Part shown: positions 57,278 to 64,000 of the stretch, piece after piece | Layout of the letters: the number at the start of each line of letters is the position of its first letter | Numbering within the stretch: position 1 is the stretch's first letter | From: Kutzneria sp. 744 | Lineage (GTDB): Bacteria; Actinomycetota; Actinomycetes; Mycobacteriales; Pseudonocardiaceae | Direction: 5' to 3' | NCBI RefSeq assembly: GCF_000568255.1 | Contig: NZ_KK037166.1 | Span: 10,894,358 to 10,958,357 of the forward strand | DNA length: 64,000 nucleotides | Notes under the pieces: model-generated | The model's database searches: none | What the model saw: only the letters and a program-made list of their open reading frames with translations | Told to the model about the DNA's origin: nothing | Made by a program: the position numbers and the translations under genes

Positions 57278-59980
57278 GCTCGCTCCACTTTCAGCGCGGG
57301 TCTCGGCCAGGTCGTCGCCCGTGCTGTCCAGCGCGTGCCGGCGGGCCCGGCCGAGGCCACGCTGGAAACCGGACAGCCGGCTGCGGGTCGTCTCCGGGGT
57401 GCGCTCCGGGAACTGCGGCGGCCGCGTCTCCTGCACCTCGGGCGCGGCGCTGCGGGGCGCGGCGGAGCCGGGCACGAGGTGCTTGTTGGGCACGCGTTTG
57501 GGCAGGCCGACCGCCGTGATCTGCTCGGCCGCCGGTCCGTTGAGCTTGGTCCGCACGGTCAGCCAGGCCTCGTCGGCCGGCGAGATCCACGACTCGTGCC
57601 GGTTGACCGGCGCGGGCGGCGGCTTCATCGGCGGCAGGCTGGTCTCGACGGGGTCGAGCTCGGCGATCGGCAGGGCGGGCAGCGGCGGGGCGTCGGGCTC
57701 GTCGACCGGCCACTCGTCCATCACGACCGGCTGGAACCAGCGGGAGAGGACTTCTTCGTAGATGGGCAGCCGGGTGGTCGGCTCGGGCTCGGGCTCCTTC
57801 ACCGGCTTCGGCTCGGGCGGCGGCCGGAACAGGCTGCTGCCGTTCTGGGCCGGGACCGGCACGTGAGCGGCCAGGTCGGGCTGGGTCTCCTCCAGCCGGG
57901 TCGGCCGGCGGACCAGCGGCGTGTCGACCCGCGCGTCTTCCTCGCGCGGCGGGGCGAGCAGGTCGGCCGGCACGGTGATGACGGCCTTGGTGCCGCCCTC
58001 GATGAAGTCGCCGCTGCGCAGCCGGACCTTGATGTTGTGCCGCTGGGCCAGCCGCCCGACCACGTACAGGCCCATCCGGCGCGCGACCGTGACGTCGAAG
58101 TCGGGCGGGTCGGCCAGCTTGTGGTTGGCGGCGTCGAGCTCGTCGGTGGTCATGCCCATGCCGGAGTCGGAGATCTGCATGGCCAGCTGCCCGCCGCGCA
58201 GCTGCCGGGCCGCGATCGTGACCGTGGTCGAGGCCTCGGAGTACGTGGTGGCGTTGTCCAGCAGCTCGGCGATCAGGTGGATCAGGTCCTTGACCGCGCG
58301 GCCGTGCACCAGCGCCGTCGGCAGGCCGGTGGCCTTGACCCGGGCGTAGTGCTCGACCTCGGAGATCGCCGCGCCGACCAGCTCGGCCAGCGGCAGCGGC
58401 CGGACCAGGGCCTTGGTCAGCCCGGTGCCGGACAGGATGATCAGGTTCTCGCTGTTGCGGCGCATCCGGGTGGCCAGGTGGTCCAGCACGAAGAAGCGGG
58501 CCAGCTGGTCGGGGTCCTGCTCGTTCTGCTCCAGCCGGTCCAGCTCCGAGAGCTGCCGCTCGACCAGGGCCTGGCTGCGCCGCGACAGGTTGACGAAGAT
58601 CGCGTTCACGTTGTCGCGCAGGACCGCCTGGTCGACGGCCATCCGCACGGCCTGGTCGTGCACCAGGTCGAAGGACCGGGCCAGCTGTCCGATCTCCTCG
58701 CGGCTGAACACCGACACCGGGTCGACGGCGTTCTTGGCCGCCTCCACCGGGTCCTGGTCGGCGAGGATGCGCTTGAGGGTCTGCGGCAGGCGGACGTTGG
58801 CCATGTCCAGGGCTTCCAGCCGGAGCCGGCGCAGCGGCGTGAGCAGCGACCACGCCATGACGAGCATGAGTCCCAGGGCGATCATCAGCGTGCCGAGCAG
58901 GGCCGCGATGTCACGGCCCGCGGCCGCCGCCGCGTCGCCGGCCAGGGCGGAGGCCTGGGCCCGCAGCTGTCCGATCAGGCCCAGCTCGACCTGGTGGAAC
59001 TTGTCGTTGGCGATGGCGCTGGCGGTGGTGAACGCGTGGATGTCGATGTTGAGCGGGGCCGTCGGGCTGGCCGTGAGCAGCGCGGACTGCTCGATCAGGT
59101 GGTCGGCGTCGACGTCGGAGCCGCTGTAGCCGTCGCTGAAGGCCTGCCGCTCCTGGCTGTTCGCGACCGCCGTGAAGTCGGTGACCGACGCCGTGAACGC
59201 GGCGTTCGAGGAGCGGGCCCGGTCCTGGTTGAGCGAGGACTGGAACGAGTTGTGCGCGGCGGCGATCTGCAGCAGCGCGTCGAGCTGGGCGATCTGTTCC
59301 TTGGCCGAGTCGAGCGTCTGGGCGGCAGTGCTGACCCGGGACAGCTCCTGGGTGCCGGCGGCCGCGGTGACCTCCCGGCCGACCTGCACCAACGTGTCGA
59401 TCACGGAGGTGTACTCGGTGAACAGCGCGTTGTCCGGGTAGACGCCGCGCTGGGCGAGCACGCGGAGCGTGGTCAGCGTGGTCAGGCCGTCGACGGCACG
59501 GTTGTACCGGTCCATGGCCCCGGGGTCGGGCAGGTTCAGCTTGGCCACGGCGCCACGCAGCTCGGCGATCGCGCCGTTGGTGCGGTCGAGCTGGGTGGCC
59601 AGGGGGCTCCCGGCTGCCGAGCTGGTCGCGGCCGCGCCGGTGACCATGAGCACCCGCTCCTTCTGGAGCTGGTGGACGACCTCGGTGATCTGCCGGGCCA
59701 CGTCGACCTGGGCCACCGTGCGGTGGAAGTTGTTGGCGTTGTCGATCTCCGACTGCACCCGCAGGCCGCCGAGCAGCAGGGCGGCCAGCGTCGGCACCAG
59801 CAGCACCGCGCCGACCTTGGTCCGCAGCCGCCAGTTGCGCAGCCGCCATCGTCCGCCGGCCGAGCCGCCGGGCCCTGGTCGTCGCCCCCTCACCGGCCCG
59901 CGGGGTTGGTGGAGGTGATCGCTCGACTCGTCGTGGGACACCCGACGCTCGGACACTTGCTCACACGCTCCCCTGGTCAT
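57278..59980 (-). CDS. Nitrate/nitrite-sensor-type histidine kinase, stop codon lost
   Basis: About 900-residue membrane sensor kinase. An N-terminal membrane segment (TKVGAVLLVPTLAALLLGGL) is followed by a NIT-type extracellular domain (FHRTVAQVDVARQITEVVHQLQKERVLM ... ). A second membrane segment (LGTLMIALGLMLVMAWSLL) leads to a HAMP and an HATPase domain with N-box LLDNATTYSE and GMGMTTDELDAAN. A long Pro/Glu-rich tail follows. No stop separates it from the roadblock ATG: the frame runs straight into that gene. A TGA lies out of frame 14 bases before the roadblock ATG, so a single missing base would explain the loss. It is the kinase of a conservon-like locus. Confidence 0.82.
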
Positions 59981-60522
59981 CCGAACAAGGACCCGTCAGG
60001 CGAATCGGAGTTCGAGGGTGGATGTCGCGGCCCTTTTGTCGACAGTTGACGATCTGCACCCGAAAGGTTTCGGACCGGCCGGATGCAATTGCACCGGAGC
60101 TTCTTAACACAGCTGGGGACCTCGTTGTGACGCGCGTCGGGGTGACGTCCCACCAATGGCCGCTGGCCGCTCGATCGGTTGTCGCCGCAAGTAGAACTGT
60201 GTTTCGGCACCATGAAGGCCGTTTTCGAACGCCGTGCCGCCGGTTTTCGGCTTGATCACGTCGAGTGAATTCACCCGCATGGACGCCACGGTGTCTGCTA
60301 GAGCGAATCGGTTACTGGCACGATGACTCGGCGTTTCGGCGTAAACCGTGCGCCGAAACGGACCTGGTCCGGGGCTGTGACCGCAGGATTTCCGCTCTGC
60401 GGACGTATGTGCCGCGTGGATGACGGTATTGCGGATGTCGCTAGAGTCTCGTCCGTCAAGGCGGTGATCCGCATCACGTCAATTGTGAATTCGATCCACG
60501 AGTGGTCAGGAGAAAGATCGAC
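59981..60522. other. Promoter region between kinase and ABC importer, with a hairpin
   Basis: This 540-base non-coding stretch separates the divergent kinase and importer genes. CGTTTCGGCG (60332-60341) and CGCCGAAACG (60351-60360) form a perfect 10-base stem with a 9-base loop about 160 bases before the importer. It could be an operator or a leader structure. I do not recognise a TPP, cobalamin or other riboswitch. Confidence 0.5.
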
Positions 60523-61566
60523 ATGACTGATCCACGCGCCGGTGCGACGGTGGGCAGGCCCTGGTCGCGGCGGCTGTTCCTGTCGGTGACGGCGGCGGCC
60601 GCGGTGGCCGCGGTGGACTCCGGCTGCAGCCTGCTGGGCGGCTCACCCAACACCGACGTCAAGGCGGCCGGCAACGAGACCCTGGAGAAATCCAAGATCA
60701 ACGTCTCGCTGATCCCCTGCACCGACGTCGGTCCACTGTGGCTGGCCAAGAAGAACGGCTACTTCGCCGCCGAGGGCCTCGACGTCACCCTGGTCAACAA
60801 GCCCAACGGCCCCGGCGTGATCAGCAGCGTGTTCGGCGGCGACGCCGACTTCGGCTTCGCCACCTACCCGGTGCTGGTGCAGGCCCAACTCAAGACCAAC
60901 GGCAAGCAGAACCTCCGGGTGGTGGCCGACGCCTCCGCGGCCAAGCCCGACACCACGGCCGTCGTGGTGAAGAAGGGATCCGCGCTGAGCCGGGCCGAAG
61001 ACCTCAAGGGCAAGCGGATCGCCGTCACCGCCCGCGGCACCATGGCCGACCTGGCCGTGATGGCCGGCCTGCGGGCGGCCAAAGTGGACTGGTCCACCGT
61101 GGACTGGAAGCAGATCGGCTTCGCCGACATGCTGCCGAAGCTGGAGAGCGGCGAGATCGACGCCGCCTTCTTCGCCGAGCCGTACGTGACCATCGCTCAG
61201 GCCCAGGCCGGTGTCACCACGGTGTTCCAGCCGCTGACCGGCGCGCTGGACGGGATTCCGCTCAGCGGCTACATGGCGACGGAGAAGACGACGCAGGAGA
61301 TGCCGAAGACCGTCGCGGCGTTCCAGCGGGCGATCCGCAAGGCACAGACCGAGGCCGCCACGCAGCAGGGCGACACCGAGGTCAAACAGACCATGGTCGA
61401 CAACGCCAACGTGCAGCCCGACATCGCGCCCGTCATCCACCTGCCGTCCTACCCGATCTCGGCCGACCCGACCAGGTTGCAGCGGGTGCCGGACCTGATG
61501 CAGCAGTTCGGGCTGATCAACCAGAAGTTCGACATCAAGCCGATGATCCTGCCGCAGCTGAGCTGA
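60523..61566 (+). CDS. ABC importer solute-binding protein (SsuA/ThiY/NMT1-like)
   Basis: 347-residue exported binding protein. The N-terminus has a twin-arginine-like SRRLFLSVTAAAA signal and a weak lipobox (VDSGCS). The domain follows the nitrate/sulfonate/taurine/thiamine-precursor pattern: CTDVGPLWLAKKNGYFAAEGLDVTLVN, FGGDADFGFATYPVLV, DLKGKRIAVTARGTMADL and GEIDAAFFAEPYV. AGGAG lies 10 bases upstream of ATG 60523. It is first of a four-gene importer operon. The ligand (sulfonate, taurine, nitrate or a pyrimidine) cannot be told from the sequence. Confidence 0.88.
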   Translation: MTDPRAGATVGRPWSRRLFLSVTAAAAVAAVDSGCSLLGGSPNTDVKAAGNETLEKSKINVSLIPCTDVGPLWLAKKNGYFAAEGLDVTLVNKPNGPGVISSVFGGDADFGFATYPVLVQAQLKTNGKQNLRVVADASAAKPDTTAVVVKKGSALSRAEDLKGKRIAVTARGTMADLAVMAGLRAAKVDWSTVDWKQIGFADMLPKLESGEIDAAFFAEPYVTIAQAQAGVTTVFQPLTGALDGIPLSGYMATEKTTQEMPKTVAAFQRAIRKAQTEAATQQGDTEVKQTMVDNANVQPDIAPVIHLPSYPISADPTRLQRVPDLMQQFGLINQKFDIKPMILPQLS

Positions 61567-61582
61567 GGGACGGAGAAGAGCG

Positions 61583-62401
61583 TTGGGCCACACGGCAACG
61601 CGCCGGCACCGGTCGGTGCGCCCCTGGGGGGCGGACCGAGAACGGTGGCGGCCGCGCGCCGCGCTGCGAGGACTGGCCGGCGTCCTGATTCTGTTGCTGG
61701 GGTGGGAGGTGGTGGTGCGGGCCGGCGCGGTCCCGGCCGACTACCTCCCACCGCCCTCGGTCGTCTTCCCGCAACTGGTGGACATGCTGGTGGATCCGGC
61801 CTTCCTGCTGGCGGTGGTGGCCACCGTGCTGTCGTGGGCGATAGCGCTGGCGCTGGCCGTCGGGATCGCGGTGCCGGCGGGCCTGGCGCTGGCCAGCGTG
61901 CACTGGCTGCGGGTGGCCAGCGGGACGGTGGTCGAGTTCCTGCGGCCGATTCCGGCGGTGGCGCTGGTGCCGCTGCTGGTGGTGTCCATCGGCGGCGGGC
62001 CGACGACCAAGATCTCGCTGGCGGTGTTCGCCGGGCTGTGGCCCATCCTGTTCAACACCATCTATGCCTTCGCGGAGATCGAACCGTTGCAAGTGGACAC
62101 CGCGAAGGTGTTCGGCGCGGGAAGGCTCCGGGTGCTGACCCGGGTCGCGCTGCCCAGCGTGGCGCCGTTCGTGCTGACCGGGGTGCGGCTGTCGGCGGCG
62201 ATCGGGCTGGCGGTGGTGATCTCGGCCGAGATGCTGACCGGGGCCGGCGGCGGCATCGGCCAGTTCATCCTGGCCGCCGCCAGCGGGGCGACGAGGATGG
62301 ACCGGGTCCTGGCCGGCGTGGTGGTGGCCGGGGTGCTCGGCTACGTGATCAACGCCGTCCTGGAACGTGTGCACCGACGGTACTTCGGGTGGCAGTCATG
62401 A
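61583..62401 (+). CDS. ABC importer permease (SsuC-like)
   Basis: 272-residue membrane permease with six likely helices. The BPD-type EAA loop (ALQ-like: EPLQVDTAKVFGAGRLRVLTRVALPSVAP) near residues 170-195 contacts the ATPase. It starts at TTG 61583 preceded by GGAGAAG. It lies 16 bases after the binding-protein gene and overlaps the second permease by 4 bases. The presence of two permeases implies a heterodimeric channel, unlike the single SsuC of E. coli. Confidence 0.88.
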   Translation: MGHTATRRHRSVRPWGADRERWRPRAALRGLAGVLILLLGWEVVVRAGAVPADYLPPPSVVFPQLVDMLVDPAFLLAVVATVLSWAIALALAVGIAVPAGLALASVHWLRVASGTVVEFLRPIPAVALVPLLVVSIGGGPTTKISLAVFAGLWPILFNTIYAFAEIEPLQVDTAKVFGAGRLRVLTRVALPSVAPFVLTGVRLSAAIGLAVVISAEMLTGAGGGIGQFILAAASGATRMDRVLAGVVVAGVLGYVINAVLERVHRRYFGWQS

Positions 62402-63219
62402 GTCGATTCCTGGTGCGGTGGGGCGTGTTCCTGGCCGTGGTGGCCTGTTGGCAGATCCTGACGACGCTTGCCGACCATCCGTACTTCCCGACGCCGCTGG
62501 AGATTCTGGACGCGGCCCGGCAGATGTGGTTGTCCGGCACGGCCGCGACGCTGTTCCTCAGCCCGGACGCCGTAGACGCCCTGGTGCCCAGCGTCGGTCG
62601 GCTCGTGGGCGGCTGGCTGCTGGCGGTACTGGTCGGTGTGCTCGTGGGCACGGCTTTGGGGCTGTCACGGCGATTTCTCGAGTACACGGGCCCGGTGTTC
62701 GCCTTCTTCCGTTCGCTGCCACTGCCGGCGCTGGTGCCGGTGTTCGTGCTGCTGTGCCGGCTCGGGACGCAGATGGTGCTGGCCGTGATCCTCTTCGGTG
62801 CGGTGTGGGCCGTCCTGCTGAACACTGTGGACGGTGTGCGGACGGTCGACCGGGTGCAGATGGAGACCGCGCGGGCGTTCCGCGTGCCGGCCACGCGGCG
62901 GCTGCTGGGCATCGTGCTGCCGGCGGCGCTGCCGAAGATCTTCGCCGGGCTGCGGGTGAGTCTCTCGCAGTCGGTGACGCTGATGGTGGTCGCGGAGCTG
63001 TTCGCCGCCAACGGCGGCCTCGGCGGCGAACTCCGCGACGCGCAGGACCAGTTCGACTTCGCCCAGATGTGGGCGGCGGTCGCCATGATCGGCGTGCTCG
63101 GCTACACCCTCAACACGCTGCTGCTCGCGGTGGAGCGGCACGCGTTGGGCTGGCATCCCGCCGCGGGCGGTCGTCGCCCGCCGGCCAGAGCAGGAGGACA
63201 CCTTGTCGACCATGCTTGA
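62398..63219 (+). CDS. ABC importer permease, second subunit
   Basis: 273-residue permease paralogous to the upstream one. It starts MSRFLVRWGVFLAVVACWQILTT. The cytoplasmic EAA-like loop is VQMETARAFRVPATRRLLGIVLPAALPKIFAG, near residues 158-190. The ATG overlaps the previous stop and the 3' end overlaps the ATPase gene by 17 bases. The two permeases and one ATPase form a complete importer with the binding protein. Confidence 0.88.
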   Translation: MSRFLVRWGVFLAVVACWQILTTLADHPYFPTPLEILDAARQMWLSGTAATLFLSPDAVDALVPSVGRLVGGWLLAVLVGVLVGTALGLSRRFLEYTGPVFAFFRSLPLPALVPVFVLLCRLGTQMVLAVILFGAVWAVLLNTVDGVRTVDRVQMETARAFRVPATRRLLGIVLPAALPKIFAGLRVSLSQSVTLMVVAELFAANGGLGGELRDAQDQFDFAQMWAAVAMIGVLGYTLNTLLLAVERHALGWHPAAGGRRPPARAGGHLVDHA

Positions 63220-63976
63220 GTTGGCTCGGCTGAGCCATGTCTACGGCGGCGATCACGCCGCGATCGCCGAGCTGTCGTTCACCGTGGACACCGGCGAGCT
63301 GGCCTGCATCGTCGGCCCCTCCGGCTGCGGCAAGTCCACCCTGCTGCGGGCCATCGCCGGTTTGCTAGCGCCCACCAATGGTTCCGTCTTTTTGCACGGC
63401 AGGCCCGTTCGCGGCGTGCCCGACGACCTGGCGGTCGTGTTCCAGGACTACAGCCGATCGCTGTTCCCGTGGCTCACCGTCCAGTCCAATGTGGAGTTCC
63501 CGTTGCGGGGACGGGTCGGGCGCACCGAGCGCCAGGACCGGGCCCGGTTCGCCCTGGCTCAGGTGGGACTGGCCGGCGCCGCGCACAAGCATCCGCAGCA
63601 GCTGTCCGGCGGCATGCAGCAACGCGTTGCCCTCGCCCGTGCCCTGGCCTACCGACCTTCATTGCTGCTCCTGGACGAGCCCTTCGCCTCCGTCGACGCC
63701 CAGACCCGGTTCGAGCTGGAGGATCTGCTGCTTCGCGTGCACGCCGAGCAGGGCACCACCATGCTGCTCGTCACCCATGACATCGACGAGAGCGTCTACC
63801 TCGGCGACCGTGTCCTCGTCCTGTCCGGATCACCCGCCCGCGTGCTGGCCGATCTCACCGTCGACCTGCCCCGCACCCGGGACCAGATCACCACCCGCGA
63901 GTCCGAGCCGTTCGTCGAACTCCGCTCCGAGGTCGCACGCCTGCTGCGGGGCACCCCGATCCCCGTGGCCTTCTGA
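63203..63976 (+). CDS. ABC importer ATPase (SsuB/TauB/ThiZ-like)
   Basis: 257-residue nucleotide-binding subunit. Walker A is GPSGCGKST (38-46), the Q-loop VVFQDYSRSL, the signature QLSGGMQQRVALA, Walker B LLLLDEPFASVDA, and the H-loop LLVTHDIDES. TTG 63203 follows AGGAGG with 5 bases spacing, giving MSTMLELARL; the ATG at 63212 is the alternative. All catalytic motifs are intact. It powers the importer formed with the two upstream permeases and is last in the operon within the window. Confidence 0.93.
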   Translation: MSTMLELARLSHVYGGDHAAIAELSFTVDTGELACIVGPSGCGKSTLLRAIAGLLAPTNGSVFLHGRPVRGVPDDLAVVFQDYSRSLFPWLTVQSNVEFPLRGRVGRTERQDRARFALAQVGLAGAAHKHPQQLSGGMQQRVALARALAYRPSLLLLDEPFASVDAQTRFELEDLLLRVHAEQGTTMLLVTHDIDESVYLGDRVLVLSGSPARVLADLTVDLPRTRDQITTRESEPFVELRSEVARLLRGTPIPVAF

Positions 63977-64000
63977 TTTCCCGGCCGGACCGGGAACCTG

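Noticed and set aside
55991..59980. A 1329-codon kinase reading frame extending to 55991
   Set aside because: After the roadblock start the frame leaves the roadblock sequence and becomes low-complexity shadow antisense to the YczE-like gene, so only the kinase part to about 57278 is supported.
59981..60522. Possible TPP or other riboswitch before the importer
   Set aside because: The CTGAGA and other conserved TPP elements are absent; only a simple stem-loop is found.

Overview
The window is a high-GC (roughly 70% by eye) actinobacterial chromosome segment of 64 kb. Coding is dense, third codon positions are almost all G or C, GTG and TTG starts are common, and stop/start overlaps of the ATGA or GTGA type are frequent. 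A mycothiol-dependent (MDMPI) enzyme, a DUF6292-like protein, a KstR2-type steroid-degradation regulon and a nitrate-sensor-type kinase next to a roadblock protein all point to the Pseudonocardiales (Kutzneria/Amycolatopsis-like). This placement is inference from gene content only. I saw no rRNA, tRNA, CRISPR array, phage or transposase gene.

Layout. 1-3.8 kb: end of a sugar ABC transporter operon with a GH1 beta-glucosidase and a LacI regulator (cellobiose-type arrangement). 3.8-9.9 kb: PIG-L deacetylase, exonuclease, an overlapping operon (TetR, dienelactone hydrolase, amidohydrolase, MDMPI enzyme), then a frameshifted phosphatase and a DivIVA-like coiled-coil protein. 10-14 kb: secreted GH18 protein, an I36/crystallin-like protein beside a decayed second copy, a UPF0303 protein and a Tat-exported GH28 enzyme. 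14-16 kb: a small hypothetical and an MFS exporter interrupted by an in-frame TAG. 16-21.3 kb: a tightly overlapping unit of membrane-anchored solute-binding protein, TelA, solute-binding/VWA fusion and XpaC-like membrane protein, with an HATPase-like protein and a DUF6292-like protein after it. 21.5-28.2 kb: acyl-CoA ligase, AIM24 protein, GH18 chitinase with a DasR-like site, MarR, a papain-fold candidate and an Acg-like nitroreductase.

28.2-37 kb is the steroid C/D-ring (HIP) catabolic cluster. fadD3, an enoyl-CoA hydratase and fadE31, fadE32, fadE33 run leftward. fadE30, ipdF (frameshifted), kstR2 and fadA6 run rightward. A KstR2-type palindrome lies in the divergent promoter. 37-42.5 kb holds a PH-domain membrane protein, two luciferase-like monooxygenases, a VOC protein and a large Tat-exported beta-helix protein. 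42.6-45.9 kb holds two paralogous TetR regulators around an SDR, sharing a repeated TGTCCATATATCG-like element, then an alpha/beta hydrolase. 45.9-51.8 kb is a run of secreted small proteins, an HNH nuclease, HTH proteins, an ATP-grasp protein and thioredoxin. 51.8-60 kb holds ileS, a chimeric ubiX remnant, a YczE-like membrane protein and a sensor kinase joined in frame to a roadblock gene. 60.5-64 kb holds a complete SsuABC/ThiXYZ-type ABC importer.

Two themes stand out. First, the TelA/XpaC/VWA-SBP unit at 17-21 kb and the two-TetR/shared-motif locus at 42.6-45 kb are the best candidates for under-described systems. Second, at least six genes carry single-base frameshifts, a lost stop or a nonsense codon. 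Many of the indels lie in short G/C runs, so either these genes are decaying or the assembly has residual indel errors. This should be resolved before any biological reading of the broken genes.
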